A stretch of 32,230 nt of DNA, from the NCBI GenBank assembly GCA_966211965.1, contig CBIHON010000052.1:1-32230 (forward strand), read 5' to 3'. The position numbers and the translations under genes are program-made. Below, in pieces: positions 14,502 to 22,464 of the stretch. Source of the stretch: CBIHON01 sp966211965 (lineage in GTDB: Bacteria > Pseudomonadota > Gammaproteobacteria > Burkholderiales > Burkholderiaceae_D). Under the pieces are notes generated by a model. The model had not been told where the DNA came from and searched no databases. It worked only from the letters and a program-made list of their open reading frames with translations. The first letter of the stretch is position 1, and every line of letters begins with the position of its first letter.

Positions 14502-14972
14502 ATGGACGCAATCTGTATCGTTTCAGCAAATGCAAGTAGAGCACGATTCTTCTTCCAGGCGCATCCTGCAGCGCCTTTGGAGGAAATCAACGATATGGTC
14601 AATGAGGCCGTTCGTTTGCGCATGGCGGAAATTGGCGAAACCGATAAGATAGGCCCGACGGCTGCGACAAAAAGCAAACATAACGTCGGGGCGGCAACGC
14701 CCAACAAGACCTACGAGCCGCACCAGACGCCGGATAAGCATCAGGCGGAATTATTCGCGAGAGATATCGCCGGCTTTCTCCAGCAAGCACATCAACAAGC
14801 TCAATTCCAGCATCTTTTCCTCATTGTGTCGCCGCAATTCCTTGGCATATTGCGCCAATTGCTTGATCCGGAGCTGGCATCGATCGTGGCTCTGGAGATC
14901 AACAAGGACTACACGCAATTTGGCGGCGAGCAATTGCTTGAACAAATCCGTTCCCAAACGGCAAAAAAATGA
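14502..14972 (+). CDS. Host attachment family protein (PF10116-like)
   Basis: Small cytoplasmic protein of the family once named for attachment of Agrobacterium to plant cells and now considered related to the archaeal/bacterial eRF1-like (baeRF) superfamily. Its biochemical role is unclear. From ATG 14502, with GAGGAAGA directly upstream (14493-14500), it has 156 residues. The N-terminal strand ICIVSANASRARFFFQ and the C-terminal LFLIVSPQFLGILRQLLDP followed by INKDYTQF are the recognisable family segments. A hydrophilic middle (about 50-85) is low in complexity. The frame can be opened further upstream at 14277, but that part overlaps lrp out of frame and is not coding. It ends 39 bases before the convergent rng gene. 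Confidence 0.83.
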   Translation: MDAICIVSANASRARFFFQAHPAAPLEEINDMVNEAVRLRMAEIGETDKIGPTAATKSKHNVGAATPNKTYEPHQTPDKHQAELFARDIAGFLQQAHQQAQFQHLFLIVSPQFLGILRQLLDPELASIVALEINKDYTQFGGEQLLEQIRSQTAKK

Positions 14973-15011
14973 CGTAAGCTGGCCTGCGCGGCGCGCAAGG
15001 TGCAGGAAAAA

Positions 15012-16475
15012 TCACATCAGAATGATGTCGTACTGTTCCTGGTGATAAATCGTCTCGACCTGAAGCGAGATCGGCTTGCGGATGAAATCCCCCAGCATCG
15101 CCAGATGCTGCGATTCCTCTTCGAGGAACATGTCGACCACCACCTGCGACGCCAGGATGCGGAACTCGCGTGGATTGAATTGCCTGGCTTCCCGCAGCAA
15201 CTCGCGCAGGATTTCATAGCAGATGGTGCGCGCGGTTTTGACCTGGCCCTTGCCGCCGCAGGCCGGGCAGGGTTCGCACAGGATGTGGGCCAGCGATTCG
15301 CGCGTGCGCTTGCGCGTCATTTCGACCAGGCCCAATGCTGAGAAGCCGGATACCGAAATCTTGGTGCGGTCGCGCGCCAGCGCCTTGTTCAATTCGGACA
15401 GCACGGCTTGCCGGTGTTCCGGATTTTCCATGTCGATGAAATCGAGGATGATGATGCCGCCCAGGTTGCGCAGGCGCAGTTGGCGTGCGATCGCGTGTGC
15501 TGCCTCCAGGTTGGTCTTGAAAATCGTGTCGTCGAAATTGCGGCCGTTCACGAAGCTGCCGGTGTTGACGTCGATGGTGGTCATCGCCTCGGTTTGATCG
15601 ACGATCAGGTAGCCGCCGGATTTCAGATCGACGCGCCTGCCCAGCGCGCGCTGGATTTCCTCTTCCACGCCATACAGGTCGAACAGGGGACGCTCGCCGG
15701 TATAGTGCAAAAATTTTGACAGGACCGAGGGCGTGTAAGCGGCGCCGAACTCTTGCAGCTTCAGAAAATTCTCGCGCGAATCTATCTGGATGCTGGAGGT
15801 CTCGTCGCAGACGAAATCGCGCAGCACGCGCTGCGCCAGGTTCAAATCCTGGTACAGGAGCGAAGGCGCAGGCTTGGTTTTGGCTTGTTGCATGATGGTG
15901 GACCAGGTCTTGCGCAGATATTCGACATCCATTGCCAGATCGGCGTCGGATGCATCTTCAGCCATGGTGCGGATGATGAAGCCGCCCTTTTCGTCGGGTT
16001 GCATCAATTTCTGCACCTTGCTGCGCAATAATTCGCGCTCGGCTTCGTTTTCGATACGCTGCGAAATACCGATATGCGAATCCTGCGGCAAATAAACCAG
16101 CATGCGGCCGGCGATCGAAATCTGTGTCGACAGTCGCGCGCCCTTCGTGCCGATCGGGTCTTTGATGACTTGCACCGTGATCGCTTGTCCGTCGAACAGC
16201 AGGCGCTCGATCGGTGTTGCTGCCGCCCCGTGGCCGTCATGCCCCCGCGATTCCCAGATGTCGGCGACGTGCAGGAAGGCGGCGCGGTCCAGGCCGATAT
16301 CGATGAAGGCCGATTGCATGCCGGGCAGCACGCGCACCACCTTGCCGAGATAAATGTTGCCGGCCATGCCGCGCGACAGCGTGCGTTCGATATGCAATTC
16401 CTGTACCGCGCCTTGCAGGATCAAGGCGACCCGCGTCTCCTGCGGGGTGATGTTGATCAGAATATTTTCGGTCAT
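15012..16475 (-). CDS. rng: Ribonuclease G
   Basis: Endoribonuclease of the RNase E/G family, acting in 16S rRNA 5' maturation and mRNA decay. Starting at ATG 16475 (MTENILINITPQETRVALIL) it has 487 residues, the usual RNase G length with no RNase E degradosome tail; a frame opening at 16634 adds 53 residues that only reflect the maf gene in another frame. The S1 RNA-binding domain is at about 38-120. Mg-binding aspartates are Asp302 (TTIDVNTGSFVNG) and Asp345 (IIILDFIDM), and the zinc-link motif is CPACGG (403-408). The start overlaps the maf stop (ATGA). It is the last gene of the hemF-nadD-rsfS-rlmH-maf-rng string. Confidence 0.95.
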   Translation of the reverse strand: MTENILINITPQETRVALILQGAVQELHIERTLSRGMAGNIYLGKVVRVLPGMQSAFIDIGLDRAAFLHVADIWESRGHDGHGAAATPIERLLFDGQAITVQVIKDPIGTKGARLSTQISIAGRMLVYLPQDSHIGISQRIENEAERELLRSKVQKLMQPDEKGGFIIRTMAEDASDADLAMDVEYLRKTWSTIMQQAKTKPAPSLLYQDLNLAQRVLRDFVCDETSSIQIDSRENFLKLQEFGAAYTPSVLSKFLHYTGERPLFDLYGVEEEIQRALGRRVDLKSGGYLIVDQTEAMTTIDVNTGSFVNGRNFDDTIFKTNLEAAHAIARQLRLRNLGGIIILDFIDMENPEHRQAVLSELNKALARDRTKISVSGFSALGLVEMTRKRTRESLAHILCEPCPACGGKGQVKTARTICYEILRELLREARQFNPREFRILASQVVVDMFLEEESQHLAMLGDFIRKPISLQVETIYHQEQYDIILM

Positions 16476-17092
16476 AAAATATGAATGCCGGCTTGTTGTA
16501 AGAGTTGTGCGGTTTCGTAGAGCGGCAAGCCCATGACGCCGGAATAGCTGCCCGAGAGATGCTGGATGAACAGCGCGGCCATGCCTTGCACCGCGTAAGC
16601 GCCGGCCTTGTCGTAAGGTTCGGCCGTTGCGCAATAGGCGCGGATGGTTTCGTCGCTCAAGTGGACAAAGCTCACTTCGGAAGTATGCGTGGTTTGCCAG
16701 ACCTCTTCATCGTATTGCACCGCGATGCTGGTCATTACCTCATGGCTGCGTCCCGACAGCAGCCTCAGCATCGCAAAGGCTTCGGCGGCATCGGCCGGTT
16801 TGCCGAGTATCCTGCCGTCGACGGTAACCGTGGTGTCGGCCGACAGGATGGGGTGGGGCGGCAGGCGGCGAAACAGCATGGTGCGCCAGGCGCAATCGGC
16901 TTTCTCGCGCGTCACGCGCGCCACGTAGTCCGCTGCGGCTTCGCCATCGTGCACGATTTCGCTGACTTCGGGGCCGCGCGGAGTTTGATCGCGCAGCATC
17001 AGCAATTCGAACTCGACTCCGATCTGACGCAGAAGCTCGCGCCTGCGTGGGCTTTTCGAGGCGAGGTATATCTTCTGGTCGTTGGGTTTCAT
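16472..17092 (-). CDS. maf: Maf-like nucleotide pyrophosphatase (YhdE type)
   Basis: House-cleaning nucleoside triphosphate pyrophosphatase that hydrolyses non-canonical or certain canonical nucleotides to monophosphates. It has 206 residues. Family motifs visible are LASKSPRRRELL (10-21), SADTTV with the catalytic Asp86, EKADCA, and a C-terminal EPYDKAGAYAVQGMAALFI, GSYSGVMGLP. The last block resembles the E. coli YhdE (dTTP/UTP) subgroup more than the YceF (7-methyl-GTP) subgroup; this subgroup call is by memory of motifs and less certain. It begins 2 bases after the rlmH stop and overlaps the rng start by four bases (ATGA), so translation of the three is coupled. Confidence 0.92.
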   Translation of the reverse strand: MKPNDQKIYLASKSPRRRELLRQIGVEFELLMLRDQTPRGPEVSEIVHDGEAAADYVARVTREKADCAWRTMLFRRLPPHPILSADTTVTVDGRILGKPADAAEAFAMLRLLSGRSHEVMTSIAVQYDEEVWQTTHTSEVSFVHLSDETIRAYCATAEPYDKAGAYAVQGMAALFIQHLSGSYSGVMGLPLYETAQLLQQAGIHIL

Positions 17093-17094
17093 GG

Positions 17095-17565
17095 TTATGC
17101 CCGATGATACGGGTGGTTTTGCGTTATTGACCAGGCGCGATAGAGCTGTTCTGCGAGCAAGACGCGCACCATGCCGTGCGGCAGCGTCAGGCTGGAGATG
17201 CGGATCAGCATATCCGCTTTTTTCTTGAATTCGGCGTCCAACCCATCTGCGCCGCCGATGACAAAGATAACATCACCGCCGGTTTGTTGCCACTGGGTTA
17301 AGAGTTGCGATAACTGAACTGTCGTCACATCTTTGCCGTGTTCGTCCAGGGCGATGATGCGCGCGCCTTTCGGAATGGCCGCTTCGATTTTTACACGTTC
17401 CAGCGCCATCACGGTTTCTGCCGTCTTGCTGCCGGAACGCTCGACCGGCTTGATTTCCTTGAGCAGGAGGCGGCATTCGGGTGGCATCCGTTTGGCATAT
17501 TCGCCGAAACCGGCCTCGATCCAGGCCGGCATCTTGTGACCGACGGCAGCAATGAGGAGCTGCAT
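17095..17565 (-). CDS. rlmH: 23S rRNA pseudouridine1915-N3 methyltransferase
   Basis: SPOUT-class enzyme that methylates pseudouridine 1915 in helix 69 of 23S rRNA on assembled 70S ribosomes. It has 156 residues, matching the normal length. It begins MQLLIAAVGHKMPAWIEAGF and carries the trefoil-knot S-adenosylmethionine site as DVIFVIGGADGLD, with the C-terminal LAEQLYRAWSITQNHPYHR almost identical to the family signature. It follows rsfS after 12 bases and precedes maf by 2 bases; the rsfS-rlmH pair is conserved across many bacteria and joins two late-stage ribosome factors. Confidence 0.97.
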   Translation of the reverse strand: MQLLIAAVGHKMPAWIEAGFGEYAKRMPPECRLLLKEIKPVERSGSKTAETVMALERVKIEAAIPKGARIIALDEHGKDVTTVQLSQLLTQWQQTGGDVIFVIGGADGLDAEFKKKADMLIRISSLTLPHGMVRVLLAEQLYRAWSITQNHPYHRA

Positions 17566-17577
17566 GGCCGGCGCCGC

Positions 17578-18234
17578 TTATTCCACGGCTTTGGATTTTG
17601 CCGGCGCACGTTTGGCCGGCGCTTTTTTTGCGGCGGCCACGGTGGCGCTCTTGGGAGCGGCTACTTTCACGGTTTTACCGGTCGGTTCCTTGGCTGCCGG
17701 CGCTTTCTTTATGGCGGTCTTGGTTCCTTCGGTTTTGGCCGTGGCGGTTTTTGTTGCGGTCTTGCGCACGGCAGGTTTTTTGGGCGCGCCTTCGGTGGCG
17801 GCGGTTTGGCTCGCAGTTAAATGGCGACCGGTTTTTTTTGCACCGTCTTCGCCGTCGCTTGAATCGGACGCAGTGCGTTTGGAAACCCGCTTGGCGGCAC
17901 CGAGCTTGACTTCCTTTTCGCCCCAGATTTCTTCGAGCCGGTAATAGGCGCGAATCGCAGGTTGCATGATGTGGACGATCATGTCGCCCAGATCGACCAA
18001 TACCCATTCGCCGGTGTCTTCGCCTTCGACGCTCAGGATATCGCCACCACTTTCCTTGACCTTGTCGCGTACCGAAGCGGCCAGCGCCTTGGTCTGGCGA
18101 TTGGAGGTGCCGGATGCAATTGCAAGACGGTCGAACAGGCTGGTCAGGTGGGCCGTATCGAAGACTTTGATGTCTTGTGCCTTGACGTCTTCGAGCGCAT
18201 CGATGACCAGGGCTTGCAGTTTTTTAATGTCCAT
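17578..18234 (-). CDS. rsfS: Ribosome silencing factor RsfS with a long Lys/Ala-rich tail
   Basis: Binds ribosomal protein uL14 and blocks joining of 30S and 50S subunits under starvation. The conserved core is about residues 1-112: LQALVIDALEDVKAQDIKVF, SGTSNRQTKALAASV and GEWVLVDLGDMIVHIMQP, RAYYRLEEIWG. The remaining 100 or so residues form a low-complexity tail rich in Lys, Ala, Thr and Pro (for example KKAPAKRAPAKSKAVE at the end), similar in style to histone H1-like proteins. Classical RsfS is about 105-120 residues, so the tail doubles the protein. The start codon directly abuts the nadD stop with no gap. No frameshift is needed to include the tail, and the rlmH start lies only 12 bases beyond its stop, so it seems genuine. 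Confidence 0.94.
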   Translation of the reverse strand: MDIKKLQALVIDALEDVKAQDIKVFDTAHLTSLFDRLAIASGTSNRQTKALAASVRDKVKESGGDILSVEGEDTGEWVLVDLGDMIVHIMQPAIRAYYRLEEIWGEKEVKLGAAKRVSKRTASDSSDGEDGAKKTGRHLTASQTAATEGAPKKPAVRKTATKTATAKTEGTKTAIKKAPAAKEPTGKTVKVAAPKSATVAAAKKAPAKRAPAKSKAVE

Positions 18235-18906
18235 TTAACTTTTTATAGTATAGAGGTGATGTTGTTCAATATAGTCCAGTACCCCGCGCGGGACCAGCGT
18301 TTCAGGCCGCTCCCCGCGGTTTAATGCAGCCCGGATTTCGGTGGCGGAGATGTCGACCGCCAGGTTTTCCGCCAAATAACTCAAGCCGTGCGGCGTATTG
18401 CGAATCTGTTCCGGCGTCCCCGCACGGCGCGCGAATTCGGCGGTCACCGCCGGCGACACCTGTGTTGCATCAATGGCAAACCCCGGCCGTGATGCGGCGC
18501 AGATATGCGCATAGTCAAAGAGCTGCCGCCACTCCTGCCAGGTATCGAGATGCTGCAACTGGTCGGCGCCGATCAGGAACATCAGCGAGGTTTCTGCACC
18601 CACTTCGGCCCGGATCGCACGCAAGGTGTCGATCGTATAGGTCGCAGTGTCGCGCCGGATTTCCTGCAGGTCAAACTGAATCGGCAGGGTTTGTTTGTCG
18701 AATGCACAATGCAGCATCTCGACCCGGTCCTGCGCAGAAGCCTGCAAACCATCTTTTTGCCAGGGATTGCCGGCCGGGATGACGCGCAGACTATCCGGCG
18801 CAAACAGCTTGACGAAGTATTCTCCAAGGGCAACATGACCGTTGTGCACCGGGTCGAAGCTTCCCCCCAGCATGGCAATGCAGGGGCGCGATTCAGTCAA
18901 TGCCAC
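18235..18906 (-). CDS. nadD: Nicotinate-nucleotide adenylyltransferase
   Basis: Transfers AMP from ATP to nicotinate mononucleotide to make deamido-NAD in NAD synthesis. It has 223 residues from a GTG start at 18906. The nucleotidyltransferase motif is GGSFDPVHNGH (14-24), the C-terminal ATP motif is ISATEIR, and AGNPWQKDG, RVEMLHCAF and FLIGADQL match the family. A later ATG at 18873 would remove the first beta strand (CIAML), so GTG is preferred. It starts 4 bases after the end of hemF and its TAA abuts the rsfS ATG. The nadD-rsfS-rlmH order is a classic bacterial arrangement. Confidence 0.95.
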   Translation of the reverse strand: MALTESRPCIAMLGGSFDPVHNGHVALGEYFVKLFAPDSLRVIPAGNPWQKDGLQASAQDRVEMLHCAFDKQTLPIQFDLQEIRRDTATYTIDTLRAIRAEVGAETSLMFLIGADQLQHLDTWQEWRQLFDYAHICAASRPGFAIDATQVSPAVTAEFARRAGTPEQIRNTPHGLSYLAENLAVDISATEIRAALNRGERPETLVPRGVLDYIEQHHLYTIKS

Positions 18907-18909
18907 GGG

Positions 18910-19836
18910 CTATACCCAATCCCGCGCAAGCAGGAAGTCGGAATACAATTTTGCTTCGGCGCTGCCGGCCTCGGGTACCCAGTCGTAGCGCCATTTGACG
19001 ATGGGCGGCATCGACATCAGAATCGATTCAGCCCGCCCGCCCGATTGCAGTCCGAACAAAGTGCCGCGATCATACACCAGATTGAACTCCACATAGCGCC
19101 CGCGCCGATACGCCTGAAAATCGCGCTCGCGTTCGCCATAGGTCGTATTCTTGCGCTTTTCGAGCAGCGGCAGGTAAGCATCGAGGAAATGATCGCCCAC
19201 GCTTTGTGTCATCGCGAAGCTGCGCTCGAAGCCCAATGCGTGAAAATCGTCGAAGAAAATCCCGCCGACGCCGCGCGGCTCCAGGCGGTGCTTCAGGTAA
19301 AAATAGTCATCGCACCATTTCTTGAAGCGCGGATGCAGGTCGTCTCCGAAGGGCGCCAGCGCGTCGCGGCAGGTGCGATGAAAGTGTGCGGCATCGTCCT
19401 CGAAACCATAATACGGCGTCAAATCCATGCCGCCGCCGAACCACCATACAGCCTCCTTGCCGGCTTCGGTGGCGGTGAAAAAACGCACATTCATGTGAAC
19501 TGTGGGCACATATGGATTGCGCGGGTGCAGCACCAGCGAGACGCCCATTGCTTCCCAATTGCGTCCGGCGATTTCGGGGCGGTTGGCGGCGGCGGAAGGC
19601 GGCAGCTTGCTGCCTGTTACGTGTGAAAAACCGACGCCGGCGCGTTCGAAGACATTGCCTTCTTCCAGGATGCGCGAGGTGCCGCCGCCCGAGATCGGTC
19701 CGCTGCCTTCGGCTCGCTGCCATGGATCGCTCAGAAATTGTTTGCCATCGGCTCGTTCCAGGGCGGCGATGATACGTGCTTGCAGGTCAAACAACCAGGT
19801 TTTGACTGCAGCGGCGGAGGTAGCGGACGGGTTCAC
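18910..19836 (-). CDS. hemF: Oxygen-dependent coproporphyrinogen III oxidase
   Basis: Converts coproporphyrinogen III to protoporphyrinogen IX using O2 in haem synthesis; a cytoplasmic homodimer. It has 308 residues, near the E. coli length of 299. Signature segments are GGGTSRILEEGNVFERAGV, VHMNVRFF, WWFGGGMDLTPYY and GRYVEFNLVYDRGTLFGLQS. The only usable start is GTG at 19836; it lacks a clear ribosome site. An eight-codon frame starting at ATG 19859 ends in a TGA that overlaps this GTG (GTGA), possibly providing coupled initiation. First gene of the minus-strand housekeeping operon; transcription probably starts in the gap shared with the divergent TfoX-like gene. Its presence implies an aerobic or facultative lifestyle. 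Confidence 0.96.
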   Translation of the reverse strand: MNPSATSAAAVKTWLFDLQARIIAALERADGKQFLSDPWQRAEGSGPISGGGTSRILEEGNVFERAGVGFSHVTGSKLPPSAAANRPEIAGRNWEAMGVSLVLHPRNPYVPTVHMNVRFFTATEAGKEAVWWFGGGMDLTPYYGFEDDAAHFHRTCRDALAPFGDDLHPRFKKWCDDYFYLKHRLEPRGVGGIFFDDFHALGFERSFAMTQSVGDHFLDAYLPLLEKRKNTTYGERERDFQAYRRGRYVEFNLVYDRGTLFGLQSGGRAESILMSMPPIVKWRYDWVPEAGSAEAKLYSDFLLARDWV

Positions 19837-19950
19837 GGCTCTGGAAGGTAAAAAGACATAGGGACGGATTGTACCCCGGCATGGCTTAGTGGAACAGCGC
19901 GGCAGGAGCTGTTATATTGTTGACACTATTTGAGAAGCCACTTCCTCGTC

Positions 19951-20328
19951 ATGAGTACAAGCAGCGAATTTGCCACCTACATCCTTGACCGCCTGCAAGG
20001 CCTGGGGCCACTTGAAACACGTAGATTCTTTGGCGGTATTGGTCTGCTATCGGGCGCGACGCAATTTGCGATGATCATGGAGAACACCTTGTATTTTGTC
20101 GTCAATGATGCAACGCGTGCCAGATACGAGAAGGCTGGAATGCCGTGTTTTTCCTACTCAACCAAGACAAGGCAGGTCCAGGTGCGCCGCTATTTTGCGC
20201 TGCCGGAAGAAATATTGGACGATCAGGAAATGCTGCGGGACTGGGCCAACGAAGCCATACTGGCGGCGGGAACGGCAACGAAACCCAAGTCCGCCGCCCG
20301 CCCAAAAGTGCTCAAGCGTGGCGCTTGA
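19951..20328 (+). CDS. TfoX/Sxy N-terminal domain protein
   Basis: A 125-residue protein starting at ATG 19951 (MSTSSEFATYILDRLQGLGP). The TfoX N-domain spans about 1-95, with the recognisable ETRRFFGGIGLLSGATQFAM and YFALPEEILDD patterns, followed by a short basic Ala/Lys tail. In gammaproteobacteria Sxy/TfoX works with CRP to induce competence, but those proteins also carry a C-terminal domain that is absent here, so a competence role is uncertain. A TTG start at 19930 is possible; neither start has a good ribosome site. Its 3' end overlaps the end of purD by 17 bases in tail-to-tail orientation. It is divergent from hemF. Confidence 0.82.
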   Translation: MSTSSEFATYILDRLQGLGPLETRRFFGGIGLLSGATQFAMIMENTLYFVVNDATRARYEKAGMPCFSYSTKTRQVQVRRYFALPEEILDDQEMLRDWANEAILAAGTATKPKSAARPKVLKRGA

Positions 20329-21586
20329 TTGCACGCCAACCGATATCGCGTCGGAATTGCATGCCGTCGAACCGGATCTTCTCGACCGCCTGATAGGCCT
20401 GCTTTTGCGCCATTTTCACACTGTCACCCAGGCCGACCACGCATAACACGCGGCCGCCCGAGACGCTCAGCTTGTGCGCCGCCAATGTCGTGCCAGCATG
20501 GAAAGTCACGCATTCGGCAGACTCGGGCGGAATGCCGGAAATCGCATCGCCCTTGCGCGGCGCTTCGGGATAGCCAGCTGCGGCCATCACCACGCCCAAG
20601 GCGGTACGGCGATCCCACTCCAGTTCGATGGTATCCAGCGTGCCGTTGACCGCATGTTCCATCACCGTCAGCAAATCGGTTTTCAGGCGCGCCATGATCG
20701 GCTGGGTCTCCGGGTCACCCATGCGGCAATTGAATTCCAGCGTCTTGGCATGGCCTTGCTCGTCAATCATCAAACCCGCATAGAGAAATCCAGTGAACGG
20801 AATGCCGTCCTTGGCCATGCCCTGCACAGTGGGGACGATGATTTCGCGCATCACGCGCGCATGCAGTTGCGGCGTGACGATCGGGGCCGGCGAATAAGCG
20901 CCCATGCCGCCGGTATTCGGGCCTTCATCGTTATCCAGCAGGCGCTTGTGGTCCTGGCTGGTCGCCAGCGGCAGGATGTTTTTGCCGTCCACCATCACGA
21001 TGAAACTGGCTTCCTCTCCGGCCAGGAATTCCTCGATCACCACGCGCGCGCCGGCATCGCCGAGCTTGTTGTCCGACAGCATCATGTCGACCGCCGCGTG
21101 CGCTTCATCCAGCGTCATCGCGACTACCACGCCCTTGCCGGCGGCCAGGCCATCGGCCTTGATCACGATCGGTGCGCCTTCCTGTTCGATGTATTGATGC
21201 GCGGCGCGGCTGTCTGAAAAGGTCTGGTATTTCGCAGTCGGAATCGCATGGCGCTGCATGAAGGCCTTGGCGAAATCCTTGGAGCTTTCAAGCTGGGCGG
21301 CTTCCCTGGTCGGGCCGAATATCTTCAGGCCGCGCTCGCGGAAAATGTCGACGATGCCGGCGGCCAGCGGCGTTTCGGGGCCGACCACGGTCAGCGCGAT
21401 ATGCTCCTGCTGGGCGAATTCGGCAAGGGCAACCGGATCTGTGATGGCGATGTTCTTCAAGCGCGCATCAAGCGCCGTGCCGCCATTGCCGGGGGCCACA
21501 TAAACCATTTGAATACGCTCGGATTGCGCAATTTTCCAAGCCAGGGCATGTTCGCGGCCGCCTGAACCGACTACCAGAATTTTCAT
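20312..21586 (-). CDS. purD: Phosphoribosylamine-glycine ligase (GAR synthetase)
   Basis: Second step of purine synthesis: joins glycine to 5-phosphoribosylamine with ATP. It has 424 residues, the family norm. It shows the N-domain MKILVVGSGGREHALAWKIA, phosphate-binding APGNGGT, the ATP-grasp loop PIVIKADGLAAGKGVVVA, QDHKRLLDNDEGPNTGGMGA, and the metal-binding LEFNCRMGDPETQ. The ATG at 21586 lies 3 bases after the yebC stop, so the two form a short operon. Its last 17 bases overlap the convergent TfoX-like gene. No purH is present here. Confidence 0.97.
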   Translation of the reverse strand: MKILVVGSGGREHALAWKIAQSERIQMVYVAPGNGGTALDARLKNIAITDPVALAEFAQQEHIALTVVGPETPLAAGIVDIFRERGLKIFGPTREAAQLESSKDFAKAFMQRHAIPTAKYQTFSDSRAAHQYIEQEGAPIVIKADGLAAGKGVVVAMTLDEAHAAVDMMLSDNKLGDAGARVVIEEFLAGEEASFIVMVDGKNILPLATSQDHKRLLDNDEGPNTGGMGAYSPAPIVTPQLHARVMREIIVPTVQGMAKDGIPFTGFLYAGLMIDEQGHAKTLEFNCRMGDPETQPIMARLKTDLLTVMEHAVNGTLDTIELEWDRRTALGVVMAAAGYPEAPRKGDAISGIPPESAECVTFHAGTTLAAHKLSVSGGRVLCVVGLGDSVKMAQKQAYQAVEKIRFDGMQFRRDIGWRAIKRHA

Positions 21587-21589
21587 GAG

Positions 21590-22315
21590 TTAAATATCAA
21601 TCACCGCGTTGGTGTAGACCTCTTGCACGTCGTCCAGATTCTCCAGCGCATCAAGCAATTTCTGCATCTTGACCGCATCGTCGCCGCTGAATACGGTTTC
21701 GGTCGCGGGTTTCATGATGACTTCGGCCAGCTCGGCCTTGAAGCCGGCTTTTTCCAGTGCTTCTTTCACCGTCGAGAAATCGTGCGGCGGCGTCAGCACT
21801 TCGATGCCGCCTTCCTCGTCCGTGATCACGTCTTCGGCGCCGGCTTCCAATGCCGCTTCCATCAAGGCGTCTTCGTTGGTGCCGGGTGCGTAAAACAATT
21901 GGCCGCAATGCTTGAACAGGAAGGCGACCGAACCTTCGGTCCCCATGTTGCCGCCGAACTTGGAAAAGGCGTGGCGCACTTCTGCCACCGTGCGCACCCG
22001 GTTGTCGGTCATGCAATCGACCAGGATCGCAGCACCATTGATGCCATAGCCTTCGTAGCGGATTTCTTCGTAGTTGGCGCCATCCAGGCCGCCCGTGCCG
22101 CGCTGGATCGCGCGTTGCACGTTGTCTTTCGGCATATTGGCGTCAGCAGCCTTTTCAACAGCCAGGCGCAAGCGCGGATTGGAGGTGATATCGCCACCGC
22201 CCAGGCGGGCAGCAACCGTGATTTCCTTGATCAATCGGGTCCAGACCTTGCCGCGTTTTGCATCGGTCGCAGCCTTTTTATGCTTGATGTTGGCCCATTT
22301 ACTGTGTCCTGCCAT
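21590..22315 (-). CDS. YebC/PmpR family transcriptional regulator or translation factor
   Basis: Conserved cytoplasmic protein of the YebC/TACO1 family, described as a DNA-binding regulator in some bacteria and more recently linked to translation of proline-rich stretches. From ATG 22315 it has 241 residues, opening MAGHSKWANIKHKKAATDAK, the invariant family N terminus; the frame opening at 22351 adds 12 unsupported residues. The segment NMPKDNVQRAIQRGTGG and the acidic C-terminal domain (YTNAVIDI end) are typical. It is followed by purD after 3 bases. In many betaproteobacteria yebC and purD are neighbours, so the pair looks ancestral. Which of the two proposed roles applies here cannot be read from the sequence. 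Confidence 0.93.
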   Translation of the reverse strand: MAGHSKWANIKHKKAATDAKRGKVWTRLIKEITVAARLGGGDITSNPRLRLAVEKAADANMPKDNVQRAIQRGTGGLDGANYEEIRYEGYGINGAAILVDCMTDNRVRTVAEVRHAFSKFGGNMGTEGSVAFLFKHCGQLFYAPGTNEDALMEAALEAGAEDVITDEEGGIEVLTPPHDFSTVKEALEKAGFKAELAEVIMKPATETVFSGDDAVKMQKLLDALENLDDVQEVYTNAVIDI

Positions 22316-22419
22316 GTGGAATCTTTCCCAGTCGAGTGTGCGAAGACCCAAATTGACGATTCGATCGGCGCATTGCGTCTAAAATCATCCTTCGTAGTCT
22401 CAAACCAAACTACAATTTT

Positions 22420-22449
22420 AGCATACCGCCCCCTCTCAAAATTCGTCAA
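22420..22449 (-). promoter_or_regulatory. Candidate sigma70 promoter for yebC-purD
   Basis: Read on the minus strand, TTGACG (22449-22444), an 18-base spacer and TATGCT (22425-22420) lie about 105 bases before the yebC start in the divergent gap. The -35 matches consensus at five of six positions. The opposite-strand promoter for the HerA-like gene could not be located. Confidence 0.45.
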
Positions 22450-22464
22450 AGTTTGTATAACGCC

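Noticed and set aside
14502..14972. Host attachment protein as evidence of a symbiosis or virulence locus
   Set aside because: The family name is historical; relatives are common in free-living bacteria and nothing around it suggests host interaction.
18505..19626. 373-residue plus-strand frame across nadD and hemF
   Set aside because: It runs antisense across two well-supported genes and resembles neither a known family nor normal protein composition.
19951..20328. TfoX-like gene as proof of natural competence
   Set aside because: Only the N-terminal domain is present and no com or pil genes are in the window, so competence cannot be inferred.
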